This document shows positions 50,721 to 60,314 of a stretch of 64,000 bases of DNA, piece after piece (position 1 is the first letter of the stretch; each line of letters starts with the position of its first letter). The notes under the pieces are model-generated. The model worked only from the letters and a program-made list of their open reading frames with translations, was not told the origin of the DNA and searched no databases. The stretch covers positions 1 through 64,000 of the forward strand of contig NZBU01000008.1 of NCBI GenBank assembly GCA_002688035.1. The letters are read 5' to 3'. The position numbers were made by a program, and so were the translations under genes. Source of the DNA: Candidatus Iainarchaeum sp. GTDB taxonomy: Archaea; Iainarchaeota; Iainarchaeia; Iainarchaeales; GCA-2688035.

Positions 50721-51734
50721 ATGATTGATTCCGCAATAGAAAAAGTTTCAAACAAAGAAAATTTGACAAAGGAAGAAGCTCGCGCTTTGTTCAATGATAT
50801 TATGGGGGGCAAAGTCGAAACAGAACAACTTGCCGTTTTCCTCAAAGCTCTTGCAGAGAAAGGAGAAACTGTTGATGAAATTGTTGGAGCGGCTGAGAGT
50901 ATGCGCGCAGTTGTTGCAGAGGTAAAGCCAAATGTTGGTCCACTTCTTGATGTTGTTGGAACAGGGGGCGACAAAAAGCATACTTTCAACATTAGCACGG
51001 TTTCTGCAATTGTGGCGGCCGGTGCGGGCTGTATTGTTGCAAAGCACGGCAATCGTAGCATTACAAGTAAGTGCGGTTCTGCCGATGTGTTGGAAAAACT
51101 TGGTGTGAAGCTTGAGTGCAACAACGAGAAGAACAAAGAGTTAATTGAAAAGATTGGCTTGGCTTTTATGTTTGCGCCGTGTCATCACCCCGCAATGAAG
51201 TATGCTATGCCTGCGCGCAAACAACTTGGCATCAGAACGATTTTCAATATTCTGGGCCCAATTACGAATCCGGCTGGAGCACAAACATATGTTCTTGGGG
51301 TTTTTGATAAAGAGCTTGCGGAAAAGCTTGCACAAGTAATGGCCGGTCTTAATACCCCGCACGCTTTGGTAGTGCATGGTTTAGATGGTTTTGATGAAAT
51401 CTCTGCTTGTGCCCACACCCTGGTTTTTGAGGTAAAAGGCAGTAATATTGTCAGGTATGAGCTTTCTCCTGAACAATTTGGTTTGGGTAAGTGCAAAGAG
51501 GAAGAGCTCGTTGTTGAAAATGTAGAGCAGGCTGCAGAGATGGCAAAGGCAATTCTTGAGGGAAAAGAGCAAGGCGGAAAACTTACTGCAGTACTACTCA
51601 ATGCAGGCGCTGCAATCTATGTTAATGGCAAGGCTGATAGTATTAAACAGGGAATCGAGAAAGCAAAACAAAGCATTGAATCAGGTTCCGCGTTGGACAA
51701 GCTGCAGAAATTGGTTGAGGAGAGTAACAAATGA
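50721..51734 (+). CDS. trpD: Anthranilate phosphoribosyltransferase
   Basis: 337 residues. The PRPP motif is VVGTGGDKKHTFNIST, followed by VAKHGNRSITSKCGSADVLE and NILGPITNPA. It makes phosphoribosyl-anthranilate. Starts 2 nt after trpG. Confidence 0.96.
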   Translation: MIDSAIEKVSNKENLTKEEARALFNDIMGGKVETEQLAVFLKALAEKGETVDEIVGAAESMRAVVAEVKPNVGPLLDVVGTGGDKKHTFNISTVSAIVAAGAGCIVAKHGNRSITSKCGSADVLEKLGVKLECNNEKNKELIEKIGLAFMFAPCHHPAMKYAMPARKQLGIRTIFNILGPITNPAGAQTYVLGVFDKELAEKLAQVMAGLNTPHALVVHGLDGFDEISACAHTLVFEVKGSNIVRYELSPEQFGLGKCKEEELVVENVEQAAEMAKAILEGKEQGGKLTAVLLNAGAAIYVNGKADSIKQGIEKAKQSIESGSALDKLQKLVEESNK

Positions 51735-52501
51735 AAGGAATTATTAGAGACATTTTGGAAGCGAAGAAAAAGGAAGTTGTAGAAAGAAAAAAACAGGCTT
51801 CGCTCTCAGAGATGATGGAGCGGGCAAAGCCGACTGAACGCAACTTCAAGACTGCGCTTGAATCAAAAAAACACGCTATAAATCTCATAGCGGAAATAAA
51901 ACGCGCTTCGCCATCTGCAGGCGTAATTCGCGAGAACTTTGACTTAAAGGAAATAACCGCGCTTTACGACAAGCATGCGCAGGCAATATCTGTTCTCACA
52001 GATGAAAAGTTTTTTCAAGGAAGTCCTGATTTCATTAAACAGGTTAAGGAAGTTTCACAGCTCCCTGTGCTGCGCAAAGACTTTGTTATTGATGAATACC
52101 AATTATATGAGAGTCTTGTGCTTGGCGCGGACGCTGTCTTGCTGATAGCTTCAATGGTGTCAAAACAGCATTTGCAAAAATTTATTGGCATTGCAAAGGA
52201 CATCGGGCTTGCAACACTTGTCGAAGTGCACAGCAGCCAGGACTTTGAAAGAGCGTTCTCCCACAACCTTGAGATAATTGGTGTAAACAATCGTGATTTG
52301 GAAACAATGAAAGTTAATCTTAATACCTTCACTGCAATAAAGCAATTGATTCCATCTGACCGGATTGTTGTTGCAGAATCAGGTTATAATTCAAAGGAAC
52401 AAATTGATTTCATTAAGGGAAAGGCCGATGCCGTGTTGATAGGTTCTGCATTTATGAAAGCCTCGAACATGGAAGAGAAGTTAGTGGAGTTGGGTTTCTA
52501 G
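51731..52501 (+). CDS. trpC: Indole-3-glycerol phosphate synthase
   Basis: 256 residues. Motifs are AEIKRASPSAGVIREN (phosphate/substrate), LPVLRKDFVIDEYQ, IGVNNRDLETM and VAESGYNSKEQI. ATGA overlap with trpD. Confidence 0.96.
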   Translation: MKGIIRDILEAKKKEVVERKKQASLSEMMERAKPTERNFKTALESKKHAINLIAEIKRASPSAGVIRENFDLKEITALYDKHAQAISVLTDEKFFQGSPDFIKQVKEVSQLPVLRKDFVIDEYQLYESLVLGADAVLLIASMVSKQHLQKFIGIAKDIGLATLVEVHSSQDFERAFSHNLEIIGVNNRDLETMKVNLNTFTAIKQLIPSDRIVVAESGYNSKEQIDFIKGKADAVLIGSAFMKASNMEEKLVELGF

Positions 52502-53118
52502 TGGTAAAAGTAAAAATTTGCGGCATAACAAATACACGTGATGCCCAAAAAGCAGTTGAGCTTGGCGCAGACTTCATCGGCTTTAATTTCTATGAAAAAA
52601 GCTTGAGGAAAATATCTCCTGCAAAAGCAAAAGAGATTAGTGACAGCTTGCTAAAGCGCGTTCCAACAGTCGGCATCTTTGTAAACGAAAATCCTGCACA
52701 AATAAACATCATTTCAAAGTATTGCGGTCTTGACTTTGTGCAACTGCACGGTAATGAAACACCTGACTTCTGCGAGCAAGTGCACTTTCCAATAATAAAG
52801 GCTTTCAGGGTTGAGGATGAGGGAACGTTCAAACAAATTAAATTATTCCAAACAGAGTATATTCTTCTTGACGCCTTCTCCCCAGGGAAGGTTGGTGGGA
52901 CCGGAAAACAAATAAAAAAAGAATTCACCCCCCTAATTAAAGAGCTCACGCAAAAACGCAAGGTTTTTATGAGCGGGGGCTTGAATCCCGAGAATGTTTA
53001 TAAAATTGTGCAGGAAATTGACCCATATGCAGTTGATGTTGCAAGCGGAGTTGAAATCAAGCCAGGCTTGAAGAGTTACGAAAAAATGAAGGATTTTATT
53101 GAAGAGGCGAAAAAATGA
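52501..53118 (+). CDS. trpF: Phosphoribosylanthranilate isomerase
   Basis: 205 residues from GTG 52501. It has [25 protein letters not shown] (catalytic Cys) and the Asp in [15 protein letters not shown]. The stop of trpC (TAG) shares its G with this GTG. Confidence 0.95.
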   Translation: MVKVKICGITNTRDAQKAVELGADFIGFNFYEKSLRKISPAKAKEISDSLLKRVPTVGIFVNENPAQINIISKYCGLDFVQLHGNETPDFCEQVHFPIIKAFRVEDEGTFKQIKLFQTEYILLDAFSPGKVGGTGKQIKKEFTPLIKELTQKRKVFMSGGLNPENVYKIVQEIDPYAVDVASGVEIKPGLKSYEKMKDFIEEAKK

Positions 53119-54299
53119 AAGGAAGATTTGGAGAGTTTGGCGGGCAGTATATTCCTGAAACCCTAATGCCTGCAATCGAAGAGTTAGAGAAAGCATTTGA
53201 GAAATGCAGAAAGGACAAAAAGTTCAATGCTGAATTCCAAAAACTTCTTAGCGAGTATGCTGGCAGACCCACCCCCTTAACCTTTGCCGGAAACCTCAGC
53301 AAGCGTCTTGGATGCAAGATTTACTTAAAGCGCGAGGATTTGGCTCATACCGGTGCGCACAAAATAAACAATGCTTTAGGGCAGGCACTTCTTGCAAAGA
53401 AAATGGGAAAAACCAGGATAATTGCAGAAACTGGGGCAGGTCAACATGGTACAGCAACTGCTATTGCCGCTGCAAAGTTGGGTATGGAATGTGAGATTTA
53501 TATGGGGACAGTTGACATTGAAAGGCAAAAGCCAAATGTGTTGCGTATGCGCCTTGCAGGTGCAAGAGTTAATCCAGTAAGCAGCGGAAGCAAAACATTG
53601 AAGGATGCGATCAACGAATGCTTGCGCGACTGGACAGCCAGCTGTGAAAATACTCATTATCTTCTTGGTTCTGTTCTAGGCCCGGCGCCATATCCTGAAA
53701 TGGTTGCACATTTCCAGAAAATGATTGGAGAGGAGGCCAAGCAGCAGATCAAAAAAGCAGAGGGCAAGCTTCCAAAAGCAATAATTGCTTGTGTTGGTGG
53801 GGGGAGCAATGCAATCGGAATTTTTAAAGCATTTGTTCCGGACAAAAAGGTTGAATTGGTTGGAGTAGAGGCAGGCGGCTTTGGGATAGAGGGTGGAAAG
53901 CATGCAGCAAGGTTTGCCGATCCAAAACTTGGCAGGTCCGGAGTTTTGCATGGAACCTTTACTTATGTTCTCCAAGACAAGTTTGGACAAATTTATAATA
54001 CTCATTCTGTGAGTGCTGGTTTGGATTACAGCGCGGTCGGACCCGAGCATAGCATGCTTCGCGAGATGAAACGGGCCCAGTATACCTATGCAACAGACAA
54101 GGAGGCTTTGGATGCATTCAAAATCCTTTCCCAGGAGGAAGGAATTATCCCTGCTCTTGAAAGCAGTCATGCAGTTGCCTATGCACTAAAATATGCGAAA
54201 AAATGCAAGAAGAACGATATAATCATAATCAACATCTCAGGTCGAGGGGATAAAGATTTGGATACTGTGATAAAGGAAATGGGTGATTCCCTTGACTAG
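53115..54299 (+). CDS. trpB: Tryptophan synthase beta chain
   Basis: 394 residues. The PLP lysine is in [16 protein letters not shown], the glycine loop is [12 protein letters not shown], and the N-terminus ([15 protein letters not shown]) is TrpB1-like, so it pairs with TrpA. ATGA overlap with trpF. Confidence 0.96.
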   Translation: MKGRFGEFGGQYIPETLMPAIEELEKAFEKCRKDKKFNAEFQKLLSEYAGRPTPLTFAGNLSKRLGCKIYLKREDLAHTGAHKINNALGQALLAKKMGKTRIIAETGAGQHGTATAIAAAKLGMECEIYMGTVDIERQKPNVLRMRLAGARVNPVSSGSKTLKDAINECLRDWTASCENTHYLLGSVLGPAPYPEMVAHFQKMIGEEAKQQIKKAEGKLPKAIIACVGGGSNAIGIFKAFVPDKKVELVGVEAGGFGIEGGKHAARFADPKLGRSGVLHGTFTYVLQDKFGQIYNTHSVSAGLDYSAVGPEHSMLREMKRAQYTYATDKEALDAFKILSQEEGIIPALESSHAVAYALKYAKKCKKNDIIIINISGRGDKDLDTVIKEMGDSLD

Positions 54300-55095
54300 G
54301 TTTGAAGCTCAGTTCAAAAAACTGCATTCCAAAAAAGAAGGAGCATTTATCCCCTTTGTAGTTCTTGGGGATCCAAATATTGAAACATCTTTTGAAATAA
54401 TAAAAACTTTGATTGATAATGGCGCAGACGCCTTGGAACTAGGATTTGCTTTCTCTGATCCAATTGCAGACGGTCCAACAATCCAGGAAGCAGATCAGAG
54501 AGCTCTTTCCCACAATATCAATACTGATGATGCCTTTGAATTGATTCAACAAATTCGCTCTTATAACCAGAAAATCCCGATTTCACTTCTTATTTACTAC
54601 AATCTTATTCTTCAGCGGGGCATTGGAGAGTTTTATTCCCAAGCAAAGCAGGTTGGAGTTGATGCTGTCTTGGCTGCAGATTGTCCTGTGGAGGAAGCAG
54701 AGCCATTGCTGAAGGCGGCAAAAGAAAACGGGATTGACCAGGTGTTTATTGTCGCGCCCACAACGACCAAGGCGCGTCTGAAAAAGATTTTGGCACAGGC
54801 AAGTGGCTATGTTTACCTTGTTTCTTTATTGGGCGTAACTGGTGCAAGAGCAGCACTGCAAACAAAAACTGTGAAGTTAATTAAGTTTGTGAAGCCGAAT
54901 ACTAATCTCCCAATCTGCGTTGGTTTTGGAATCAGCAAACCAGGGCATGTGAAAGAAGTTGTCGGAGCAGGCGCAAATGGGGTAATAGTGGGTAGTGCAG
55001 TAATAAAGCTTGTGAAGGAAAATTTGGGCGATAAGGAAAAGATGCTTGCAGCAGTTTCAGAATTTGCTTCTGAGATGAAAGCCGCAACAAAATAG
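54292..55095 (+). CDS. trpA: Tryptophan synthase alpha chain
   Basis: About 267 residues. The substrate loop is [17 protein letters not shown] (catalytic Asp), with [10 protein letters not shown] and [10 protein letters not shown]. The start is unclear: TTG 54292 (overlapping trpB by 8 nt) or GTG 54283; both overlap trpB. Ends the operon; the next gene is convergent. Confidence 0.95.
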   Translation: MTRFEAQFKKLHSKKEGAFIPFVVLGDPNIETSFEIIKTLIDNGADALELGFAFSDPIADGPTIQEADQRALSHNINTDDAFELIQQIRSYNQKIPISLLIYYNLILQRGIGEFYSQAKQVGVDAVLAADCPVEEAEPLLKAAKENGIDQVFIVAPTTTKARLKKILAQASGYVYLVSLLGVTGARAALQTKTVKLIKFVKPNTNLPICVGFGISKPGHVKEVVGAGANGVIVGSAVIKLVKENLGDKEKMLAAVSEFASEMKAATK

Positions 55096-55096
55096 C

Positions 55097-56461
55097 TTAC
55101 TTCTTTTTTACTTCTCCTTTAGCCTTTAGTTTTGCCATAGTCTCTTCTAAGCGCGTCTGGTATTCGAGAGCCCTTTTCTTATACTCGGTCTCATTAAGCC
55201 TTCGCTTGTAATAGTCAATCTCAATTCTCTTCAACAGTTCTTTAAGTCTCTTACTTTCTTCCTTGAGTTCATCAATTGTTTCGCCCTTCTTTTTTCTCAG
55301 CACAAGGAACCACACGATAAAAGTGAAAACTGCTAGTACCACCACAAGTGCGCCGATAAGTAGGAATATGTTTGAGGGGGCACCCTCTTGTTCTCCACGA
55401 TAGAAATCATCAGGTCCGCCAAATCCATCGAATCCAGGGAACTCGCCTTCAGAAGCAAGGAATATTGTGAAGAAATCATTCTCCAACTCAAGCCCTTCAA
55501 CCACAAATTCTAATTCATGCTCTCCCTCACCCAGTGCATTCAAATCAAATTCTGCTATGTGCACTTTCTCATCTGCATTCCAGATAAATTCAACAGCAGT
55601 ATTGTTTATTGCTCCAGTATAAGTTCCGTTTTCAAGTTGTGAACTTCGCCCATACATAAAAGCAACCTTTACCTTGTTCTCAGTCTTGTCAAAGCCTCCT
55701 TTTCCTCCCGGGGAGTGTAGGTCAATGCGCACTGAATTTCCAATACTCTATTCTGAGATCTCAAATAGAGTAATTGCTTGTCCTCCAACTTCAGCTTCGG
55801 CAAAGGCCACATAAACAAGTCTGTCAACTTCATCCATTGAAGGAATCTTCTCCAAGCACTCAAACTTTGCTTTTCCATTTTCCTCTTTTACTTTATCACA
55901 TTCTCTCTTGTTATCCAGGTCTCTCTCATCAACCAAGTAAACTTTCTCATTCTGCACGTTCTCAGACTTTGTAAGTTCGATCTCAAAAGGAATTTCTAAG
56001 TTGTGAAAAATAGGCTCAAACGATGGCGGATTCTTGATCCTCAATTTTAGTTCAGGATGACTATCCTCTACATCCGCTCTTTTGTTAACATTTGGGGCAC
56101 CCCCGGTTTCTCGCATCAAATCTTTCAAATCAAAAAAGAGTGTCGTGTTCCTATTCCTAACAAACTCTTCATTCAACTCAATTTTGTAATTAATGTTAGC
56201 CACAGCCGCTCCTGTTTCATCAGTCTCCAAGTCTAGGTCCAATCTTTCCTGGTTTATGTAGAGGGTTGGTGTACCTAAGTCCGCTGCTGTTACTCTTGAA
56301 CCATCAGTATAGAAAGCATTAATCTTAATCGTCTCAATCGTGCTCCCTAGATAATATGGCTCAGCCGGCAGCAGTTCAAAATCAACTTCAATGTCAATTG
56401 CAAAGCCATTGCTGGCAAGTAAAACGATGCCGATAATCATGAACAAAATTCTTGAATGCAT
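55097..56461 (-). pseudogene. Secreted/membrane beta-domain protein interrupted by in-frame TAG
   Basis: Track ORFs 55748-56461 and 55097-55732 lie in the same frame, separated by TAG at 55748-55750 and five further codons (SIGNS). Together they make one protein: signal peptide (MHSRILFMIIGIVLLASNGFA), two beta-rich extracellular domains, membrane helix (FLLIGALVVVLAVFTFIVWF), then a cytosolic coiled coil (RLKELLKRIEIDYYKRRLNE). The first half alone lacks a membrane helix, the second lacks a signal peptide, and there is no ribosome site before the internal GTG. A single GAG-to-TAG change would explain it. The cytosolic coil resembles the one in the Lon-like protein at 28672. Confidence 0.6.
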
Positions 56462-56535
56462 TTAACTAAAGAAAGGCGGTTCTGATTAATAAATTTTTTT
56501 GCATGCTTAATTCTCTGGCCTATAAGTCTTTTTAT

Positions 56536-56606
56536 TGGACTCGGGGGGAATCGGACCCCCGTTGCGGCCTTGCGAAGGCCGGGTGATACCATTACACTAC
56601 AAGCCC
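56536..56606 (-). tRNA. tRNA-Ala (CGC)
   Basis: A 71-nt cloverleaf on the reverse strand: acceptor GGGCTTG/CGAGTCC with the G3-U70 alanine identity pair, anticodon stem CGGCC/GGCCG and loop TTCGCAA (anticodon CGC, codon GCG), T arm GGGGG-TCCGATT-CCCCC. The T loop has C at 55 where U is nearly universal. CCA is not encoded. Its first 10 nt overlap the end of the homing endonuclease ORF, and a TATA-like caaatataaag (56637-56648) that could drive the tRNA lies inside that ORF. Confidence 0.93.
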
Positions 56607-57736
56607 GGGTATATTTTATCTGTTTCACAGAACTCTTTATATTTGTTAAGAATTCTTGAGTTACTACTTCCAATTAAATTAAACCATCTATGAGTATTAT
56701 TTATTCCCCTAATACTTACATTCTCAGCATGAATAAACGCTGGAAAGCCCTGACGTCTTAGAATGTTTTTTATTTGATTTCTTAATGTTTGGCTAGATGA
56801 ACATATTGTAACATAGGGATATCTAAATTTTTCGTCTTTTCTTGCATTAACATGGCCATCGGTATCAAGTAGTCCTCGAAGAATAAAATTTACCTTTTCA
56901 TTCGACAAGTTCATTATATACTCAGGCATGCCAAAATTTTTTGGTTTGCCATTGGAGGGATAACCAATACTGACAAGCCATTCATAAAATAAGCGACTAT
57001 TTAGTTGGAGTCTAAAAGAATTATCTTTTCTAAAGCAAGTGTAGGGTTTTAGATTAAAGTGCCTTCGTATTATGGACACTAAATAGTGGATATATTCAAC
57101 ATCTTTTTTTGCGTTTCCAACTATCGCTGAAGCATAAATATAATATCCTGACCATTTCGAAAAATATTTGCCACTACTACCATCTCCAAGCATTGCCCCG
57201 AAAAGTTCATATAACTCGGGGTTGTCAAGTTTGGGGAGTCTAGACTTATTTAGGGGATTATATTGATTTTTTCTGCAAGCCCTTACTTTCTCTAACCGTT
57301 TTAGAAAGCCTTCTTCACCCAGTCTTTCTTTTGTTAGCTGGATTGAAACAGAGCCTCCTTTTTTTGCACCCCAATAAAGATCGATTAGTTCCATTCGATT
57401 TAGGAAGTATTCTTTTTGTTTATTGTCTAAATACTTTAGGAGTTGTTCAAAAACTTTTTCAGTTATACTTCTTTCTCCTCTTCTAAACGATTTCAGAGAC
57501 GTACTTCCTGTTCCAACATCCATCGTTAATTTTTCCCAAGTCTTGTATTTGGCGGAAGTTCGAATTAATCCAAAAAGTTTGGTTAAATCTTCTTTAAGCA
57601 ATTTTACTCTTTTTTCTTGCACATGAAGAAATTGATTTTTATAATTTAAATACTCTTGGAGAGAGTAGATTTCCAGTGTTCTTCTAATAACTGTCTTTAG
57701 TGTATATATACGATTCCCGCAGGGTCCATTTCTCAT
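56597..57736 (-). CDS. LAGLIDADG homing endonuclease with N-terminal HTH
   Basis: 379 residues. The N-terminal 115 residues carry an HTH-like region (TWEKLTMDVGTGSTSLKSFR). Two LAGLIDADG motifs are YELFGAMLGDGSSG (about residue 178) and NFILRGLLDTDGHVNARK (about residue 290), each with its catalytic acid. It cuts a long DNA site and copies itself. It begins directly after the stop of the transglutaminase-like gene and ends inside the tRNA-Ala gene, so it appears to have been inserted between them. No intron or intein ends were found, so it is probably a free-standing element. Confidence 0.85.
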   Translation of the reverse strand: MRNGPCGNRIYTLKTVIRRTLEIYSLQEYLNYKNQFLHVQEKRVKLLKEDLTKLFGLIRTSAKYKTWEKLTMDVGTGSTSLKSFRRGERSITEKVFEQLLKYLDNKQKEYFLNRMELIDLYWGAKKGGSVSIQLTKERLGEEGFLKRLEKVRACRKNQYNPLNKSRLPKLDNPELYELFGAMLGDGSSGKYFSKWSGYYIYASAIVGNAKKDVEYIHYLVSIIRRHFNLKPYTCFRKDNSFRLQLNSRLFYEWLVSIGYPSNGKPKNFGMPEYIMNLSNEKVNFILRGLLDTDGHVNARKDEKFRYPYVTICSSSQTLRNQIKNILRRQGFPAFIHAENVSIRGINNTHRWFNLIGSSNSRILNKYKEFCETDKIYPGL

Positions 57737-58345
57737 CTATTTCAAGAAGATGCTTCCTTTCTCCTTACCAGTATTTATTCTTTCCACCAGTCTCTTGAAA
57801 CCAGTGCCGTTTCTTACTCCAAGATCCCCCATATCAAGCCCTCTCACAAAAGTGCTTCCACTAGAGTGTTGTAGTGTAGTCTCTGTCTGACCCTCTCTTA
57901 TTATTGGAGGGTCATAAGTTCTGAACGCTACGGTGTAAATTTTATTTCCAATGCTTGTTTCAACATAGGTGTGAGCAAAATTCTGCCAGTCCAACTCTAA
58001 AACCATCCAGCTTGAAATCTCTTTTGCAGAAAGAACTGAGATCAGGGAATGACTGCGTTCATAGCAATGCAGCAGACCAATCGAGCGTCTTTCTAGTGTC
58101 TCTTTAGGGGTTCTTCTAAAGTGTTTTCCGCCAGATTCTACGGTATCTCTTACCGGGGTTGATCTAAATATAAAATTGGCAATTTCTTTAACAGTGGCTG
58201 CGTTTTTTCCCGGAAATCTTCTAGCAATTTTAATTATTGTGGGTGTTACCCTTGTTTGCTGCCTTTTCCTGCCTTTTACTAATTCAACATTTCCAAAAGG
58301 GACTCTACCAGATTTCACCTTCTTTGGCTTACTTCTTTTTTTCAT
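57737..58345 (-). CDS. Transglutaminase-like protein
   Basis: 202 residues from ATG 58345. The Cys-His-Asp triad of transglutaminase-like proteins is suggested by C94 in SIGLLHCYERSHSLIS, H125 in QNFAHTYVETS and D145 in FRTYDPP, with a helical TPKETLERR element before the Cys. The N-terminus is basic, and there is no signal peptide. A TATA-like gttttaaatc lies about 24-35 nt upstream. Archaeal members act as peptidases or amidases; the role here is unknown. Its stop TAG abuts the endonuclease ATG with no gap. Confidence 0.6.
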   Translation of the reverse strand: MKKRSKPKKVKSGRVPFGNVELVKGRKRQQTRVTPTIIKIARRFPGKNAATVKEIANFIFRSTPVRDTVESGGKHFRRTPKETLERRSIGLLHCYERSHSLISVLSAKEISSWMVLELDWQNFAHTYVETSIGNKIYTVAFRTYDPPIIREGQTETTLQHSSGSTFVRGLDMGDLGVRNGTGFKRLVERINTGKEKGSIFLK

Positions 58346-58489
58346 GATATAATATTCTCCAATCTTTGATTTAAAACTTTTTCTCATTTTTTGCATAGCG
58401 AAACCTTTTTATATTGGAAAATCCTCTTATTATCAAATCGTATTTAGTCACTTAAGGTGATGGTGAAACAAGGAAAGGAGGTGAAAACA

Positions 58490-59230
58490 TTGGTTGAGAT
58501 CGCAAATATCATCAGTGTACAAGAAATTACTGGTGCGCCAGTAGTTGATATTTGGCTTATTCCGCTAGTTAGCGCTTTGATAACTGCTATCATTGCAATT
58601 GCAACAATTTCCGTTGCTTTCGTGGTAGGATACCAGGTTGCAAAGTATATCAACAAGGCTATTAAACTAACTTCGGAGAAGGCTAAAGTGGAGAAATGGA
58701 TTGACGATCAAGGCTTGACGAATGCATTGCTTGGATTCAGGTTAACACAAATTGTTACTGTGTGGATTTGGGCATATGTGATTGTTGCTGCTATTGGTAG
58801 TGGATTTTCCATTGTGTTTGGATCAGAATTCTTTTTGATCAAAACAGGCACAGGAATGGTAACAAACTTCCTGCGTTACTTGGAGAATATTGCTCCTTCA
58901 ATAGTAATCGTGGTCGTATCGTTGTTCATTGCAAAGTACATTAGCAATAATGTAAAGAGCGGAAAGTCTCTATTTAGCCACCACGTTGCCATTGGAATCT
59001 ATGGTGTGGTTGCCTACTTTGCATTGGTTGCAACGCTTGGATCGTTCCTTGGAGCGCCAGGTGCAGAGATTGCTGGCTTGATGCAGTCAATATTGCTGAT
59101 ATTCATGCTTGCAATTGCTGCAGTCATAGCATTGGCTTTCGGTCTTGGTCTTAGGGATACTGTTGCAAAAGCAGCAGCTAAGAACCAGACAGCGATTGAG
59201 AAGTATATAATAAATTTGGGGAAGAAGTAA
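58490..59230 (+). CDS. MscS-like TM-helix-repeat membrane protein
   Basis: 246 residues from TTG 58490, which has an AAAGGAGGTG site 7 nt upstream. Helices include SALITAIIAIATISVAFVVGY and repeated alpha segments (GTGMVTNFLRYLENIAPSIVIV), matching the conserved TM_helix (PF05552) repeat of MscS-like proteins. The beta cytoplasmic vestibule of MscS is missing. Probably a pore or channel regulator for osmotic stress, by family inference. Confidence 0.7.
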   Translation: MVEIANIISVQEITGAPVVDIWLIPLVSALITAIIAIATISVAFVVGYQVAKYINKAIKLTSEKAKVEKWIDDQGLTNALLGFRLTQIVTVWIWAYVIVAAIGSGFSIVFGSEFFLIKTGTGMVTNFLRYLENIAPSIVIVVVSLFIAKYISNNVKSGKSLFSHHVAIGIYGVVAYFALVATLGSFLGAPGAEIAGLMQSILLIFMLAIAAVIALAFGLGLRDTVAKAAAKNQTAIEKYIINLGKK

Positions 59231-59270
59231 AGCAATTGCTTTTCCCCCTCTTTTTCTTTTTTTTTATTTC
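59229..59270. terminator. Palindromic terminator between convergent MscS-like and alaX genes
   Basis: AAAGCAATTGCTTT (59229-59242) is a perfect palindrome followed by a pyrimidine/T-rich run (TTTTTCTTTTTTTTTA). It suits a plus-strand terminator, perhaps in both directions. Confidence 0.5.
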
Positions 59271-59293
59271 AAAAAGAGAGAACAGAATGCACT

Positions 59294-60001
59294 CTATTCT
59301 AAAGTAAAATAAACTCGCCTGTTGTTTGCGCCCTTGTTCTTTAAACCGGTAATTTTTATTTTTCCCATTTCACCAGTATTGCGAACATGTGTTCCACCGT
59401 CGGCAGTAACATCTACTCCCCCAATGTCCACGACTCTAAAGATATCGATTGCTTTCGGGAGCTTGTCTTTTAGTCTCAAAATATCAGGAATCTTCATGGC
59501 CTCCTCTCTAGGCAGAAAGCTCACGCTAATTTCTAACTCCTTTCCAATTAGCTCGTTTGCCTTGTCTGCAAATCCTGTTAAAAGTTCTCTGTTAAAGTCT
59601 ACAACATTGAAATCCATTCTGCTTTGCTCTAGGCCAAGTTGGTTTCCAGTAATCAGTGCACCGCTTTCCTTGAAGATCACATGGTGCAGCAAGTGTGCGG
59701 CAGTATGCATTTGCATAAGTCTGTAACGTCTTTCCCAGTCAATTATACAGTGAACCCCATCACCCTCCTTGAGCCCTGGTTCCTCTATCTCATGGCTTAC
59801 GTCTTTGCCTAAATCCTTGCCATAAACCACTTTAAATTCGACTCCACTGCAAATAATGCGCCCAAAATCGCTTGGCTGGCCGCCTTTTTCAGGGTAGAAC
59901 GCAGTCTTGTCAAGTACAACGTACTTACCCTGCTCCACTCGCTCTATTTTCGCGCCCCATTCTTTTAAGTAGGAATCTTGCATCCAAAGCTTGTCAGTCA
60001 T
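59294..60001 (-). CDS. alaX: Alanyl-tRNA editing protein AlaX
   Basis: 235 residues. The zinc site is HTAAHLLHHVIF (HxxxH), and the second motif is ADGGTHVRNTGEMG. It has a full N-terminal domain with TAFYPEKGGQPSD like AlaX-M. It hydrolyses Ser- or Gly-tRNA-Ala made by AlaRS. The Cys of the CxxxH motif is replaced by Asp-Gly-Gly, which is common in AlaX. Confidence 0.93.
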   Translation of the reverse strand: MTDKLWMQDSYLKEWGAKIERVEQGKYVVLDKTAFYPEKGGQPSDFGRIICSGVEFKVVYGKDLGKDVSHEIEEPGLKEGDGVHCIIDWERRYRLMQMHTAAHLLHHVIFKESGALITGNQLGLEQSRMDFNVVDFNRELLTGFADKANELIGKELEISVSFLPREEAMKIPDILRLKDKLPKAIDIFRVVDIGGVDVTADGGTHVRNTGEMGKIKITGLKNKGANNRRVYFTLE

Positions 60002-60051
60002 ATCCTATTTTTGCCTGCAAAAGCCTTTTTTATTCTTGCTTTACCAGAACT

Positions 60052-60249
60052 TTAGTTCAATTCGCATTTTTCAGGGCTCTTTCGCTTAAACCCAAAGGGA
60101 AAAGGTATGTTTTTCCCGTTTATGTTCACTTTCTTATAAACCAGCTCAAAGCTATTTGGCACCCAGAATAACTTGCCGTCTACATACATGAACCTGCCTT
60201 TCTTTTGCATAGGGCTTACGCTAGTTTTGATACTATCTTTTGATTCCAT
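60052..60249 (-). CDS. Small protein, unassigned
   Basis: 65 residues from ATG 60249, a start chosen because the track start (60366) lies in the 3' end of the glycosidase gene. Sequence contains GRFMYVDGKLFWVPNSFELV and ends with CELN. No family recognised. A T-rich TATA-like region (about 60266-60280) could drive it. Confidence 0.35.
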   Translation of the reverse strand: MESKDSIKTSVSPMQKKGRFMYVDGKLFWVPNSFELVYKKVNINGKNIPFPFGFKRKSPEKCELN

Positions 60250-60314
60250 TGAAAACACCACTAAAAAAAGAGTTTTTTTAATGAGAAAATAAAGAAAGAA
60301 GATTAGCCTTTTAT

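Noticed and set aside
55748-55750. Pyrrolysine (UAG) recoding
   Set aside because: TAG is an ordinary stop in this window (for example trpC, trpB, and the ORF ending at 9939) and no pyl genes or PYLIS-like element are visible.
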